From Chrysoporthe austroafricana (taxonomy: Eukaryota > Ascomycota > Sordariomycetes > Diaporthales > Cryphonectriaceae), in the NCBI GenBank assembly GCA_001051155.2, contig JYIP02000001.1, positions 1,302,001 to 1,366,000 on the forward strand: a stretch of 64,000 nt of DNA. The letters are read 5' to 3'. This document shows positions 12,535 to 23,944 of this stretch, in pieces. How positions within the stretch are numbered: position 1 is the stretch's first letter; each line of letters begins with the position of its first letter. Both the position numbers and the translations under genes were made by a program. Below the pieces are notes generated by a model, which was not told the origin of the DNA, did no database searches, and worked only from the letters and a program-made list of their open reading frames with translations.

Positions 12535-13258
12535 CTACGCAGCCGCCGCCGCCGCAGACCCAACCTCAACCTCAACCTCAGGCATCTTCATCCCGGTGCC
12601 AGCGAGGTTCGTCTTCTTGGCGGTTGGGTTCTTGGTGTAGTAGTCAGAGATGGCGGCCTTGATGCCGTCCTCAGCTAGCATGGAGCAGTGCAGCTTGACC
12701 GGGGGCAGACACAACTCCTTAGCGATGTCGGTGTTCTTGATCTGGGAGGCCTTGTCCAGGGTCATGCCGCGGACAAGCTCGGTGAGGTAGGATGAGGATG
12801 CGATGGCGCTGCCGCAGCCGAAGGTCTTGAACTTGACGTCGGAGATGGTATTTGAGTCGGGATCGACGCGACTATGGATTTATCAGCAGGTGTCAAGGTG
12901 CCTCGGAGGTCGAAGCGGGAGGGCGGGAAAATAGCTCACATCTGGATCTTCATCACATCGCCGCATGCTGGCGCACCCACCAGGCCTGTTCCAACGTCGA
13001 CATCGGTCTTGCTCATCGAGCCTACGTTTCGCGGTCGGGAGTAGCTAGAGCATCGGGTTAGCGATCTGCCCAGGATATTCGGCACGCGGTGCTATGATCG
13101 GAGCGCTGAACGTACTGGTCGAGAACCTTCTCGTGGTAGGATCGAGTTGCGCCGATGGAAACTGCCGGGGCAAGCTGGCGTGGTGCGCTGAGGATGGCAG
13201 GGCGGATGGGTGTGGCGAGCGCTCGCCTTGAGGCAACTCGGAGTCCTCTGGAGAACAT
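12535..13258 (-). CDS. ISU1: Mitochondrial iron-sulfur cluster scaffold (IscU type)
   Basis: Three exons on the minus strand, 13258-13116, 13044-12940 and 12871-12535; introns of 71 and 68 nt (GTACGT..TAG, GTGAGC..TAG) rejoin EKVLDHYSRPRNVGSM and MKIQIRVDPDS in phase; 194 residues. The Arg/Ala-rich N-terminus (about 1-38) is a typical mitochondrial presequence. The three cluster-ligand cysteines are present in GAPACGD, FGCGSAIAS and VKLHCSMLAEDG, and LPPVKLHC holds the LPPVK motif recognised by the mitochondrial Hsp70 Ssq1. In this family the protein builds transient Fe-S clusters on Isu with Nfs1 and frataxin. The C-terminal tail ends in six alanines encoded by a GCC/GCG tract, longer than in yeast Isu1. 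It is divergent from UBP14, with about 890 bp between the starts. Confidence 0.95.
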
Positions 13259-14146
13259 CTTGTATGCGTGATACTGCCGTGCGACAAGTTTCTGCAGAGG
13301 GTATATGGGGCGCTAATCAATTTCTGTGGTTTCGAGGTGGTGTCCGAGGTGGTCTGGATGTGTCTCGTAGGTATCGTGAGGTGGTGGTCGTGGTGCGTGA
13401 GTGAGTAGACGGTGTGGCTGTAGGTCTGGGCGTGTTTGAGATTGAGAGGCCCGAGTTAAAACAGAGAGGTGCCGAGAAAAATCGCCACGAGTAGTGATGA
13501 AGTCACTAGAGTAAGCGACCTCGGAGAATGGTCGGGCGCGGTCTTTTAGTGCGGGTCAACCGAGCTTTTTAAGGTCTCCGGGCGGAGATAAGATGAATCA
13601 GATAATTCGCGTTTGACGTGTATTTCCAATACAAGCGACCTCGTTCAACCTCGCACACCGTCGCCCAGCAGATCGACCCACAGCGCGGTAACGCCTCTCT
13701 CGAGCGCGTCTGACCCAAGCATCATATGTATTGAAGTTTTGTCTTCTCAGGAAGCTACAACGCCCCACTGGAATCCGCCTCCAGCTCGAAACGGCCTGGG
13801 AGCTGTCCTTATTGCCGAGTTCCTATCCCTAACAGGCCGGCAGCTAGATTGCTGGGCACGCTGATAGTGCCCTGAGCGCCGTACCCCACATTCCTTAGGC
13901 TATTCGGCAGGCACGCTAAGGAAGATACTCCAGTCCCAGCCAGCTGGGAGCAGAGCGCGGGGTGGTCGCGTCTGCCCCTCCTTCTCTGCCTGCAGCTGTC
14001 AGCTCGCAGCAGCGAAGAAGCTCCGCTCACCGACGTAATTGCGTATTGCCTTTTGACAGCTTTCTCCCTCCCTTCTCTTCCGAACCCAACACATGAAACA
14101 CTGACAACCTTGCCCTCTCAATTCTTTTTGTCTTCCCATCAACGAG
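13259..14146. promoter_or_regulatory. Divergent promoter region ISU1/UBP14
   Basis: The stretch between two outward-reading start codons. No coding frame is supported. Pyrimidine-rich sequence (TTTCTCCCTCCCTTCTCTTCC near 14060-14085) precedes the UBP14 start, as is common for fungal housekeeping promoters. No specific operator is identified. Confidence 0.45.
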
Positions 14147-16690
14147 ATGGCGTGTACACACGTCGAATCACTCAGTGAGGCAAAAGCCGGGGTGCGAGAG
14201 AGGGGCAGTCTGGATATATTTACTAACTAGCTGCTGTGACCAGGTCTCTCACCCCCGACGCCTCACCAGTCGGTCTATCGAGAGGACTGCACCCAGTGCT
14301 TCGACTCGATCGTACGTAGCAATCCACTCATGCTTTCTCGTGTCCTTCTTGCGAGTCCAGTGGCTGATTGCAACTGATCCAGGACGACCCCGAAGGCCTA
14401 GATGTCTGCCTGCAGTGCTTCAACGGAGGTTGCGCTGGCAACCGACACCACTCCGCCCTCCACGCCGCCCTCCGCACCCATCCGCTCGTCCTCAACATTA
14501 AGAGAACCCGCAGGGCGGTCGTCAGAGATGAGCCGCCCCAGAAGATCACAAAGCTCGCCATCGCCGCCGAGAACGATGAGGACAAGTATGACCACGCCCT
14601 GTCGGTCAGGTGCCTGGAGTGCAACACCACCGTCGATACTACCAACCCGAAGATCGCTCCAGTTGTTGACGGCATAATGGCCTCGAACACGTTCTCGCGC
14701 AAGGAGGAGATCAAGGCATGGGAGCAGGAGCTGACGAGCTGCGAGCACATCCTGCTCATGCAGCAGGGCGAGCCCCGGAAGATTGCAGGTCAAGATCTGG
14801 GAGGCTGTGCGAAGTGCGATCTCAAGGAGAACCTCTGGCTGTGTCTGCAATGTGGTGCCCTCGGTTGCGGCAGGGCCCAGTTCGGCGGCGTGGGGGGCAA
14901 CTCCCACGCGCTGGCACACTCGAAAGTGACGGGCCACGGCGTTGCTGTGAAGCTCGGCTCGATCAGCGCAGAAGGTACAGCAGATGTCTACTGCTACACC
15001 TGCGATGACGAGCGGATTGACGAGTCACTGGCCGGCCATTTGGCTAATTGGGGCATCAACATTGCAGAGAGGCAAAAGACGGAGAAGAGCCTAACAGAGA
15101 TGCAAATCGAGCAGAACCTAAAGTGGGATTTCACCACAACACAGGACGGCCAGGAGTTGGTACCACTGTTCGGACCTGGCCTTACTGGCCTGAAGAACCT
15201 TGGCAACAGCTGCTACCTTGCCAGCGTTCTGCAGTGCCTGTTTGACCTTCCAGCGTTCCAGAAGCGCTACTACGAGACCAATGATGACTTGCCTATCGTG
15301 CAGGAGCCAGCTGAAGACTTAGAAACGCAACTCCGAAAGATGGGAGACGGTCTACTCTCCGGACGGTATTCAAAGCCGGACCAAGATGCCACTGCATCTG
15401 GTCAAGACCCTGCTACAGCACACCAGCGAGGTCTGGCCCCAGCCATGTTCAAGCATCTCATCGGTCGTGGCCACCAGGAATTCTCCACAATGCGACAGCA
15501 AGATGCATTCGAGCTGTTTCAGCACCTCTTCAAGCTCATCACTCGATCGAGACACCCTTCACCCACTGCCGACCCCACTCTTCCCTTCCGCTTTACCCTG
15601 GAACAGCGACTGCAATGCCGCGGCTGCCAGAAAGTTCGATACTCTTCCAATGAGCAGGACAACATCATGGTCATTCTTCCTATGGAGAAGGAGCCACAAA
15701 AGGAGGGAGAAGAGGGGCCTGCGCCGTGGAAGCCGGTGACGTTCAAACAATGCTTGGACGACTTCACAGCGGCGGAAGTAGTGGAGCTTACTTGTTCATC
15801 TTGCGGCTCCAAAGACGGTTACCTCAAGCGGACACTGTTTAAGACATTCCCTGAGATTTTCGCCGTCAACGCACGACGGATGGCCATCGTCAACTGGGTA
15901 GAGCTCAAGGTGGACGTGCCCGTCATTGTCCCTGACGAACCATTCCTTCTCGACGACTACCTGTCTCAGGGCCAGCAGCCCGGTGAGGAACTTCTACCCG
16001 AGGAAGCCGCACCTTCAGCGCCAGCCTTTGTGCCGAACGAAGCTGGATTGGCTATGCTGGAAGCCATGGGTTTCCCTCGTGTGCGCTGCGAAAAGGCGCT
16101 ACATGCCACCGGCAACAGCGATGGCAACGCCGCCATGGAGTGGTTGTTCCAACACATGGAGGACCCTAATATCGACGTTCCTCTTGATTTGACTGGTCAA
16201 GCTGCGGGTAATGGTGGTTCAGGTGCGAGTCCCGAGCAGATCGAGATGCTTAGCGCCATGGGCTTTGGTGAGGCCCAAGCTAAGAAGGCCCTCAAGGAGA
16301 CCGGTGGCGATATGGAGCGTGCTGTCGAATGGCTATTCAGCCATCCGGATGACCCAGGTCTGGTGGGCGGCGATGACGTTGATGTAGATGCGGCGCCTGC
16401 GGCAAGCTCTGGGCCAGCTGGAAGCGCGACATTGCCTGCCAAGTTCCAGTTGCAGAGTATTGTGTGCCACAAGGGTACGAGCATTCACGCTGGGTTAGTC
16501 GATTTCATTTTCTCAGGGTCCGCGACAAGATCATTGCTGACATTCCGACAGACACTACGTGGCGTTCATTCGCAAACAGCTGCCGCAGAAGTCAGCTTGG
16601 GTGCTCTTCAACGATGAAAAGGTTGTCGAGGCGGTGGATATCGAGGAGATGCGCAAGTTCGCTTATGTCTACTTCTTCAAGCGTGTTTAG
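14147..16690 (+). CDS. UBP14: Ubiquitin carboxyl-terminal hydrolase, UBP14/USP5 type
   Basis: Four exons: 14147-14174, 14244-14311, 14383-16493 and 16552-16690, giving 781 residues; the first exon is only 28 nt. Intron 1 has a TACTAAC branch site at 14221. The start MACTHVESL and the following REDCTQCFDSIDD are typical of fungal Ubp14. In order: a variant and a canonical ZnF-UBP zinc finger (Cys/His clusters such as CAKCDLKENLWLCLQCG), the Cys box GNSCYLASVLQCLF with catalytic Cys309, two UBA domains in the C-terminal half of exon 3 (GFPRVRCEKAL and GFGEAQAKKAL), and the His box GHYVAFIRK (His737) encoded across the last intron. The family disassembles unanchored polyubiquitin chains to recycle ubiquitin for the proteasome. 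Intact by every visible criterion. Confidence 0.95.
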
Positions 16691-17146
16691 ACAAAAGCAT
16701 GGGGTGACTCAGGCATTTGAACGAACAGTATCAACCTGTAACTATGCGAGGTTTCGATGCGAGCAATGTCGGAGTTGAAGACAATAGAGCTAGACCAACC
16801 CTCAGTTGGGCTGCCTGAGGTCACGGAAAGCCTAGTGCAGGCGGAGTGACCGGATGGTAAAAAAAAAGATTCTGGTATTTCCCGATGATGCCCTTGTCCG
16901 CCCAAACGCCTCGTCGTAATGTGCATCTCATATACAATATCATGATGCAAAGCCCGGTCATCCTAGCCCACCTGAAAGCCCATTAGATTCTGTGATGATC
17001 ATATTGGGAGCCAAAAGGCTTCTCAAAAAGCGACGCAATAGACTTTGGGTCCTGCGCAGTATCCTGCTGTGAGAGACCTGCCTGTCGTAGCCCCTCTTGA
17101 AGTCTGCGTTCCGCTTCCCACCACCCCGCCCCGGGGAGGCCGGGGG
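16691..17146. other. Intergenic between convergent UBP14 and MAD2
   Basis: Shared 3' flank of two converging genes, with a 9-A run at 16860-16868. No gene seen. Confidence 0.5.
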
Positions 17147-18132
17147 CTAGAAGTCTCCCCTGTAGTCAACCGTCGTCCCGATATTATGGTACGCCGTGCT
17201 GAAACCCCGAAGCTGCACCCTCTCGCCGCCAACAATCTCCTTGCCGTCGCTGTCGCCCCACTCCACCGGCACGTCGGAGTCCGCATCCGCATACACCAGA
17301 ACGTTGAACGTGCACTCGCCCGCGTCCAGCTGAGGGAGAAAGGTCACGGACGCGGTGATCTGGCGGAATATGGCAGCGATTTCGGACTGAATCTCTGCCT
17401 CGGTCTTTTCAGGGGCGGGCTGTGGCTGCGGCGAGGTCGGCCTGTCGCTGTTGGTGGTGGTGGTGGTGCCGGGGAGTGCCGAGTTCTCCTGGTTCTCGTG
17501 ACCGGCTGCCGTGGGCTTACTTCCGGAGGACCTCGATTTCGATTTCGACTTCGGTGCGGCGGTGATATTGATCTGTGTTTCCCTCAGGGTCAACATTTGG
17601 GGTCCCTTGTTCTCATGGGCCGTGTGGACTCTTGGTGGAAAGGATGTGTTCAGGGAAGCCTCACATCAAACTGCCATCTCTCCAGGTGCTCGCTTGTGTC
17701 CTTGTTGGTGATGACAATCACCAGCTTCGAGATTTTGCCGTCCTTCATCCACCTGTCCAGCGCGGACATGATCTTCTTGATGTAGGCCTTCACCTGGTCG
17801 TCCGACGAGACCAGCATGTTCAGCCCATACTTCTTGACGACCGTGAAGTCCTCGGCAGGGTAGACGCCTCGCTGGTAGAGGATGGAATGGATGGAATATT
17901 GGAACTATATAAAAGGAAGGTTAGGATCTAGTAAGCACCGAGAAGAGAGCCTGCAGAGTACGGAGTCCCAGGAAAAGAAGACTTTTAAGCAATCATCACC
18001 TGCTCGGAGGGGCGCAAAAGGTTGAACGGGACGTACGAACTCAGCGACCAGCTTGGCGCTGCCCCTGAGCGAGAGCTTGTGAACCTTGGAGGTGTCCTTC
18101 TTTTCCTTACTAGGCTTTTCTGAGGTCGCCAT
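17147..18132 (-). CDS. MAD2: Spindle assembly checkpoint protein Mad2 (HORMA domain)
   Basis: Three minus-strand exons, 18132-18037, 17904-17665 and 17572-17147, all joined in phase 0 by introns of 132 and 92 nt; 253 residues. Hallmarks: LSLRGSAKLVAEF, FQYSIHSILYQRGVYPAEDF, KISKLVIVITNKDTSEHLER with WQFD, ITASVTFLPQLD, and CTFNVLVYADADSDVPVEW, the last being the Mad2 safety-belt core. Mad2 binds Cdc20 and Mad1 to delay anaphase until kinetochores attach. Between WQFD and the FRQITASV block is a low-complexity insert of about 50 residues (roughly 116-165: Lys/Ser, then Thr, then Pro/Gln), absent from yeast and human Mad2 (about 200 aa) but inserted at a loop, so compatible with function. The ATG at 18132 fits the family; another in-frame ATG exists at 18168. 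Confidence 0.93.
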
Positions 18133-19700
18133 GATGTCTGATCGGGCTTGGAGGGGGAGGTGGCGCATTCAGGGCGGGCGTGATGTCGCAATGTCGTCAG
18201 GCTGGAAACAAGACACTAAGCTTGGAGTTCGAAATCCGGAAATTTTGTTTACATTTCGGTGGCGGTTGCCATGGGCTGCATTTAGCGCGGGGGTGGGGAG
18301 GTGGGAATAATACGACCGGCAGGGTCTTACGGGTTAGGGTTAATCCGAAGGGTTTATGTTGTATCTCTGTCGTGAGAGGGGAGGGTTCCAGCTTTAATTA
18401 AGATCATATAATATCGCCATTTTTCCTATTGAGACGGTAGATATAGCGATAGTACATAATTTGGCCCCCTGGACGTCTCAGATGTCGCAAAGTCTCAGCG
18501 GCTGTTGCGTTTGGTTCGAGCACCTGGAGATCGGATTGCTGTGTCCCAGAGACCTAAAGCCATCCAGCAGCTCGTTTGCCTGCTCGAAGACGTCCTTACG
18601 ATTAATACTGTACAGCACAAAAAACTACAAATAATCTCGGTATGACTGCGACAGTGATTGTAACCGCCAACGCAGACGGGAGTTACACACAACTGACGTG
18701 ACCGGTCAGGAGAACCAACACAAGGATTATCACGGGGGTGTAGAGTGGTATGAAATAGAATTGCTACACAGTATTCAGGCCAAAATTGCATACTAGACCC
18801 TGATCAACATATGTCTCGACGATATGATGGGCTAGAAGTCTTTCTCTACGATGTCGAGAGTCTAACATGTAGTACTAATGCTTTGCGAGGAGGCTCTTCT
18901 ATACTGATATGTACGATATCTGAAACTGTATGAATGCTTTGAAGTATTATTCTGGACTTACTATTGAGAAAAGGAAAAAAGAAAGGAAAAAAAATGGGGA
19001 GGGGGGCTTACCCTTTAAAATTGATAAGGGGCTGCATGGCAATGATGACTAGCTGTGTTACGGTGTCAGGTTACTATAGCTACTTGGCGTGTGTTGACCA
19101 CTCGACAAACTCCGGCTTTCCTAGGTAGGTATGATGCCGTCGTCAATTCCACGGTTAAACGCTAGCAAGGTGGCGATCAGCTAGCTGCGAAGAAGAAACG
19201 AAGGTGACACGTAGGTACGTGCCCTCTTGTGCCCTCTCGTTCAACATCGGGAGACAAGATGGACTTTAATAACATCGTCTTGGGTAGTATATTAGGATGT
19301 CACATGCACCAGGTTGCACCGTCCCATAGAGAATAAAGCTCCAAAGATCCTTGGATGCTGTTACTGGTTGATTCTGTCACGGTCAATTCTGGTGCCTTAG
19401 CGTGGGGTTGGCCCTCCGTCCTCATATATGTGGAGTCCTTTAATATACCGTAGGCTTAAGGTTGCCGAAGTAACTGGTCTGGGTCGCAGATCTTACGTGG
19501 GGTTGGGGTCCTCGGTAGAATTCAAGTCGCCGAGCTTACTTAGACAGCTCGTTTTTCTGTATCTTCCTTTTCCAGAAAGCCTTCCTCATACATATTGCAA
19601 CATAAAAATCCTTTAAATTCCAGTGGTGACAGCCTTCCATCCTCGTACGGTTCCATTTATCAACCAAGACAGACTGCAGGTGGTAGTATCAACTCAGACA
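18133..19700. other. Intergenic; AT-rich with telomere-like dimer
   Basis: Includes the MAD2 promoter. GGGTTAGGGTTA at 18331-18342 is two telomere-type units about 200 bp upstream of the MAD2 start. A purine-rich A/G tract lies at 18966-19008, and CCTAGGTAGGTA, a relative of the TACCTAGGTA palindrome, at 19120. No gene is supported. Confidence 0.5.
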
Positions 19701-20811
19701 ATGGCTGAATTCAATGTTGAAAAGAAAGACCTTGCCAGTCTCGCAGGCAAAGTTGTCGTAATTACGGGTAGTGATTCTTGCTCCCTCACAAGCTCTGGAC
19801 GTCCTCTCACCCGAGCCTCCAGGCGGTTCATCAGGCATTGGCCTTGCGACAGCCTCTATGCTCCTCGAGCTAGGGGCGTCCGTTATTATCGGCGATCAAA
19901 ATCCACCCCCGGATCCTCTCCTCGCGCAGTACAACGACGGAAATTGCCTGACCTACATCCCCACCGATGTCAGCCTCTGGGCCTCCTTACGGTCCCTCTT
20001 CACCACTGCTATTACTCTACATACCCGGATCGACCACGTCTTCGCTGCTGCCGGGATAGACGGGCGCCGAGCCATCTACCTGGGAGAGACCTTCGACCCA
20101 GAGACAGGCGATCTAGAGGAACCGTCCGCGAAGACACTCGACGTCAATTTGAAAGGCTGTATCAATACCGCCTACCTTGGTCTGTATCATATGCGACACC
20201 AGATGCCACCCGGTGGCTCGATTGTACTGGCGTCGAGCGCAACGGGTTTCCTACGATTTCGGAGCGTGGACTACTGCGCAGCTAAGCACGGGGTGCTGGG
20301 GTTCATGCGCGGCCTGGTGCCGAGTCTGTCTGAGCACTTTAGCAGTATCCGGATCAACTGCATCGCGCCGTCTTGGACGCTCACAGGAATGGTTACAAAG
20401 GAGATATTTGAGGCGGTGGGGTATCTAGACCAGACGCAGAATGCTGAGGTCGTTGCTAGGAGCACTGTTGTTTTAATGGCGGATGAAAAAAGGCATGGCC
20501 AGACGATATATTCACGTCAAGGGAGGTTTTGGGAAGTGGATGAGGCGTTCATGAAGCTTGCGAGGGATATCAGCGGCGAGGTCGATGAGGATGTGGTAAG
20601 TCCCATCTTCCACTTCCACAAATTAGTAACGAGTCCTTTTCAAGACCCATAGACTTTCGGTGTTGCAAAAATGTTGATAAAATTTGCTAATCAGGATTCT
20701 GCATAGGTCCTAAAGGCCATTCTCAAGCACCGCGCCGAGGAGGATGCCAGAGAAGAGGCAAAAAAGGCCAAGGAGCAAGGCGAGGAAGCGGTGGAGACAT
20801 CAGTGGGCTAA
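19701..20811 (+). CDS. Short-chain dehydrogenase/reductase (classical SDR)
   Basis: Three exons, 19701-19767, 19823-20595 and 20707-20811; introns of 55 and 111 nt (GTAGTG..CAG, GTAAGT..TAG) keep phase; 314 residues. The second acceptor is placed at 20706 because using the earlier AG (about 20693) meets a stop at once. The cofactor loop TGGSSGIG is built across intron 1, followed by the structural Asn in VNLKG, the active-site serine in VLASSATGF, and YCAAK (YxxxK). This set defines a classical NAD(P)-dependent SDR of the 15-hydroxyprostaglandin dehydrogenase-like fungal group. The C-terminus is a highly charged Glu/Lys/Ala helix unusual for SDRs. Substrate unknown. It lies alone between AT-rich stretches. 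Confidence 0.9.
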
Positions 20812-21157
20812 TTCACAACCAGGACGAAACCTTAATACTCATAATATGTCTTCGAGAATGCAACTTATGGAGTCTAGGTCATCCTTTGGAAGCCATTTAT
20901 GATGGTAGCAGTCTGCAAGAGTAGAAAACACGCTCAACACTTAGAATCCATGTGAAACTAACAATGTCTAATAAACGAAGTTGTCACGGGCATCGCAGGA
21001 AGCTAACGATTCCGTCAGCCTATCAGTAGATGTAGTCAATGTAGTAATCTCACTAAGCTAAATTCAATGTCCACAGTACGCCATATTTATTGGACCTTCA
21101 ATACTAATTCAGTGATGTGAGTCTCAAGTCATCTAGTAAATGATGACTTTACCGACC
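20812..21157. other. AT-rich intergenic stretch
   Basis: 3' flank of the SDR gene. Nothing recognised. Confidence 0.5.
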
Positions 21158-21720
21158 CTAAGCTTGATCTAAGCCCTCTAAGTTCTTGACTACCTTGTCT
21201 CGTAGCTTTTGATCCTCGTCCGAAAGGTACTCTCCCTTGTCCTCCACTATAGAACTCTACCACCTTTCTTGTGTCTTTCGTAGTATTTACCACGGTGCAA
21301 TCATGTCAGCCCAGATTCGCAAAATCAAGGCTGTACCAGATCAGATACGTTTGATACTAAGGAAAGCGGCACTTGTCAAACTCATTCAGGTCTTTGTCCT
21401 TATCGTATGACCGGGACAACAAGACACAAGTCTAATTGTCGATTCCTTCAGCACCTAGGACCACGACCTCATGGTAGTTGAACGAGTTCGTCTCAGGATT
21501 GATCAACTCCAAACAGAATTCCTCGACATCGGAAATGTCGGCACCTGTTGTCGTTTATCAGAGCCGGGTCGATGGGCGCTGGTGTCTCCGGCAAGTGCGG
21601 CAAGCCATCAGGTCGCTGCTTGGGCAGGATCATGAGACTCTGAGAGCGTCTGTCGGTTTCGATGTGACAACATGGAAGTCATCGCTGCAATATTCCCAGC
21701 CTCTCAGGTGAGAAGGCACC
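21158..21720 (-). pseudogene. Decayed protein-coding gene, family not recognised
   Basis: On the minus strand the sequence still reads like protein but is interrupted. From 21542 downwards a frame gives ADISDVEEFCLELINPET and then NYHEVVVLGAEGIDN, hits TAG, continues with LLSRSYDKDKDLNEFDKC, hits another TAG and then TGA, and after VNTTKDTRKVVEFY shifts frame into VEDKGEYLSDEDQKLRDKVV, ending at a natural-looking TAG (21158-21160). A further fragment, MILPKQRPDGLPHLPETP, from an ATG at 21633 lies upstream in yet another frame. Three in-frame stops plus at least one frameshift indicate a dead gene. I do not recognise the parent family. Confidence 0.5.
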
Positions 21721-23689
21721 GGTTGGCCGACTTCTGATCTGCTCTAGGGGCTGTCATAAAGAACAGCCTGGTAAACATCTTGGTGACTAGAATTGATGGT
21801 CATTGATTACCCTAGGTGCACCGAAAAAGCGTAGGAAAATGAAGAGACGCCCAGGCTTTGTGAGGATTCGAGGCTGTATGCCTAACTTTGCCTTGAGGCT
21901 GTGGCTTCATTCACTAAGCTTGGCAGCAGGCGTATCCGCCTGATGACATGACCGATCAACATACATAATTCCTATTCCAACGTATATTTCGGCTTATAGG
22001 TTGCAAAAATCTAGAGGACCGTATGTCGGACGCCAGTATGCTTGATCCTTATGACTATGCTCAGATTTTGAGCCTACTTAGGTTTTGGGACTTGTAGATG
22101 TCAACTAAGATCGCGCGACAGCTATAATATTAACTCGTTAATAACTACATAATCATTACTATTAACAATGTCGTACCTCAGCTACTTGCTATAGTGCTAT
22201 TGTACAGCTTAAGTGCATCCAAATACGATTTGCTTAGTTAGCCAAGGACGCCTGTGCTTCTTCCCTTTCTCATTTCCATCTTTATCGACCCCCTGCAGAT
22301 TTGTCGACGCCCAAGACGTCATCTTCGGGGCTTCGAAATCCCAAAAGTGAGCCTAGATGCGCTACTAGTGACAACAAGCGGCCTGGGACCTCTGGCATCC
22401 CTTGAGGAGCCGGACGAGGGGGAGCCTGCTTCGAAACCTGAGCCTGGATAACCGTCATTCACGCCACATCAGTAGCATCCGGCGCAGATACCGAGGCGTT
22501 TGCAAAGTGTTCTTCCCTTAGTGAACGGCCGAGCCACGTAGAAATACAGTTATGCACCATACCGTGGGGTTCTGCTCGTCTTCCAACGAAGAGTCTACAG
22601 TGGTTTCTCGATGAGCTGCGCTGATCTGCACCATATGCATGCAATACACTGTATGATGAAGTTTCAAAATCTGGATAAGAATATGCGTATATCCATCGGG
22701 GTCGCGACATTTCTTTTTCTTTTGTTACGTCGTATGAGCGTGACTCTTCTATTTGAGACTGGTGAAGCAGAAGAGAACCATTTAGCTTCTACTAGAAATT
22801 AGAGACCGTCGTCATCAATACTTTACCCTCGTCTTGCGCTCGTATGCATTAGGTTAGGATTGTAGTACTTCCACATGCAGAAATCGCTAGTTATGACAAA
22901 GATGACCAATCGTGCGGCCAAAATCATCCCATGTAGATGAATCACAAGCAATTCGATGGTTGCTTGACGTGTTACAGGTTGACTCGACAACAAATTGAGC
23001 TGAAATGATCATGTACACTGGGACCAACAGTGTTTAGTGCCCATCGCAGAGGATGGCTGCGAATAACCGGACTATGCTTGACTAGAAAATCCTAACAGAC
23101 TTAGGCGTCTGAAGATACCTAGGTAGTTCGAGGTCTGTTCCGCAACGCAATCTATGCGGCCCAATATCTTGCTAGCCGGAGCGAAACAGCGAGAGCTCTC
23201 TGTATTTGGTTGTGTCAGCAGGTGACGTGTTTGACTGGCATCAATCGGTCACGGATAGATCTTATCGATTCTCTGTACTCCCAATCAATTTACCTGGGTG
23301 GTGATGCAGCCTAGAAGCGGTCCTGCTTCTTCATGAAGGTCTGCAAATGTGAAAGCAAGCTGCAACCTGCGTTTCTGTCCCGTCTGCGCGTATCAGCAAC
23401 AATGAGCCCACCCACCTGCTTGTGGAATGGATTATCACATGGGTGAAAGAAAGGAAGAAGCATGTTCGTGTATTCAATCAATGTTGCAGCCTGACCTCCA
23501 TCATTATCAATTCGATTTGACTGGCTGAATCCCTGGTGGTATTGATGTTACAGCCTGCGCCACCGAACCTCCTAGTAATAGTTCAGATATTTTGCGTGCG
23601 GCGTTTGGGCTCATATGGGGATTTCTAAGCGTTACCACCCATCATCAGCGTGCCAGACATGATATATTAAAAAGATAGCAATAAAAATT
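21721..23689. other. AT-rich gene-poor stretch
   Basis: A slightly GC-richer patch at about 22250-22450 reads protein-like in more than one frame but has no start and no motif; it could be another relic. TACCTAGGTA copy 3 lies at 23116-23125. Nothing else is supported. Confidence 0.5.
23116..23125. repeat. TACCTAGGTA palindrome, copy 3
   Basis: Third identical copy of the 10-bp palindrome, in gene-poor DNA. Confidence 0.8.
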
Positions 23690-23944
23690 ATGGAGCAAAC
23701 CAACGCGATGCGTGCGTCACTGCGGAACTGGAGTGCCGTGGTGCCTTACTCGGACGTCCTAGCACGCCTGGGTAGTGCTCGGCCCGCAACTGGAGCTTTA
23801 AGATCGATAGCGCTTCGTGACCCACATCGTGTCCGTATCGCTTGGGATCTTTGGGATCGATATGTGCGCGATACAGCTACTGAGTATGGTTGGTCAATTG
23901 GTTTGCGGGGGGTAGGTGGCTATGTGTCCGCCAATAGTCTCTAA
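23690..23944 (+). CDS. Small hypothetical protein, 84 aa
   Basis: ATG-initiated frame in a locally GC-richer island surrounded by AT-rich DNA. The sequence is Arg/Ala/Trp-rich, with a stretch WDLWDRYVRDTATEYGW near residues 52-68 that looks like an amphipathic helix. No signal peptide, membrane segment or known motif. It could be a real small gene, an exon of a larger unrecognised gene, or a relic. The main argument is its composition, which differs from its flanks. Confidence 0.25.
   Translation: MEQTNAMRASLRNWSAVVPYSDVLARLGSARPATGALRSIALRDPHRVRIAWDLWDRYVRDTATEYGWSIGLRGVGGYVSANSL

Noticed and set aside
17045..17785. 246-codon plus-strand frame antisense to MAD2
   Set aside because: It is the shadow of the MAD2 coding strand with high third-position GC; MAD2 motifs are unambiguous on the other strand.
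3417..20811. Secondary-metabolite gene cluster (GMC, MFS, SDR, regulators nearby)
   Set aside because: No polyketide synthase, NRPS, terpene cyclase or P450, and core housekeeping genes (ISU1, UBP14, MAD2) lie between the candidates.
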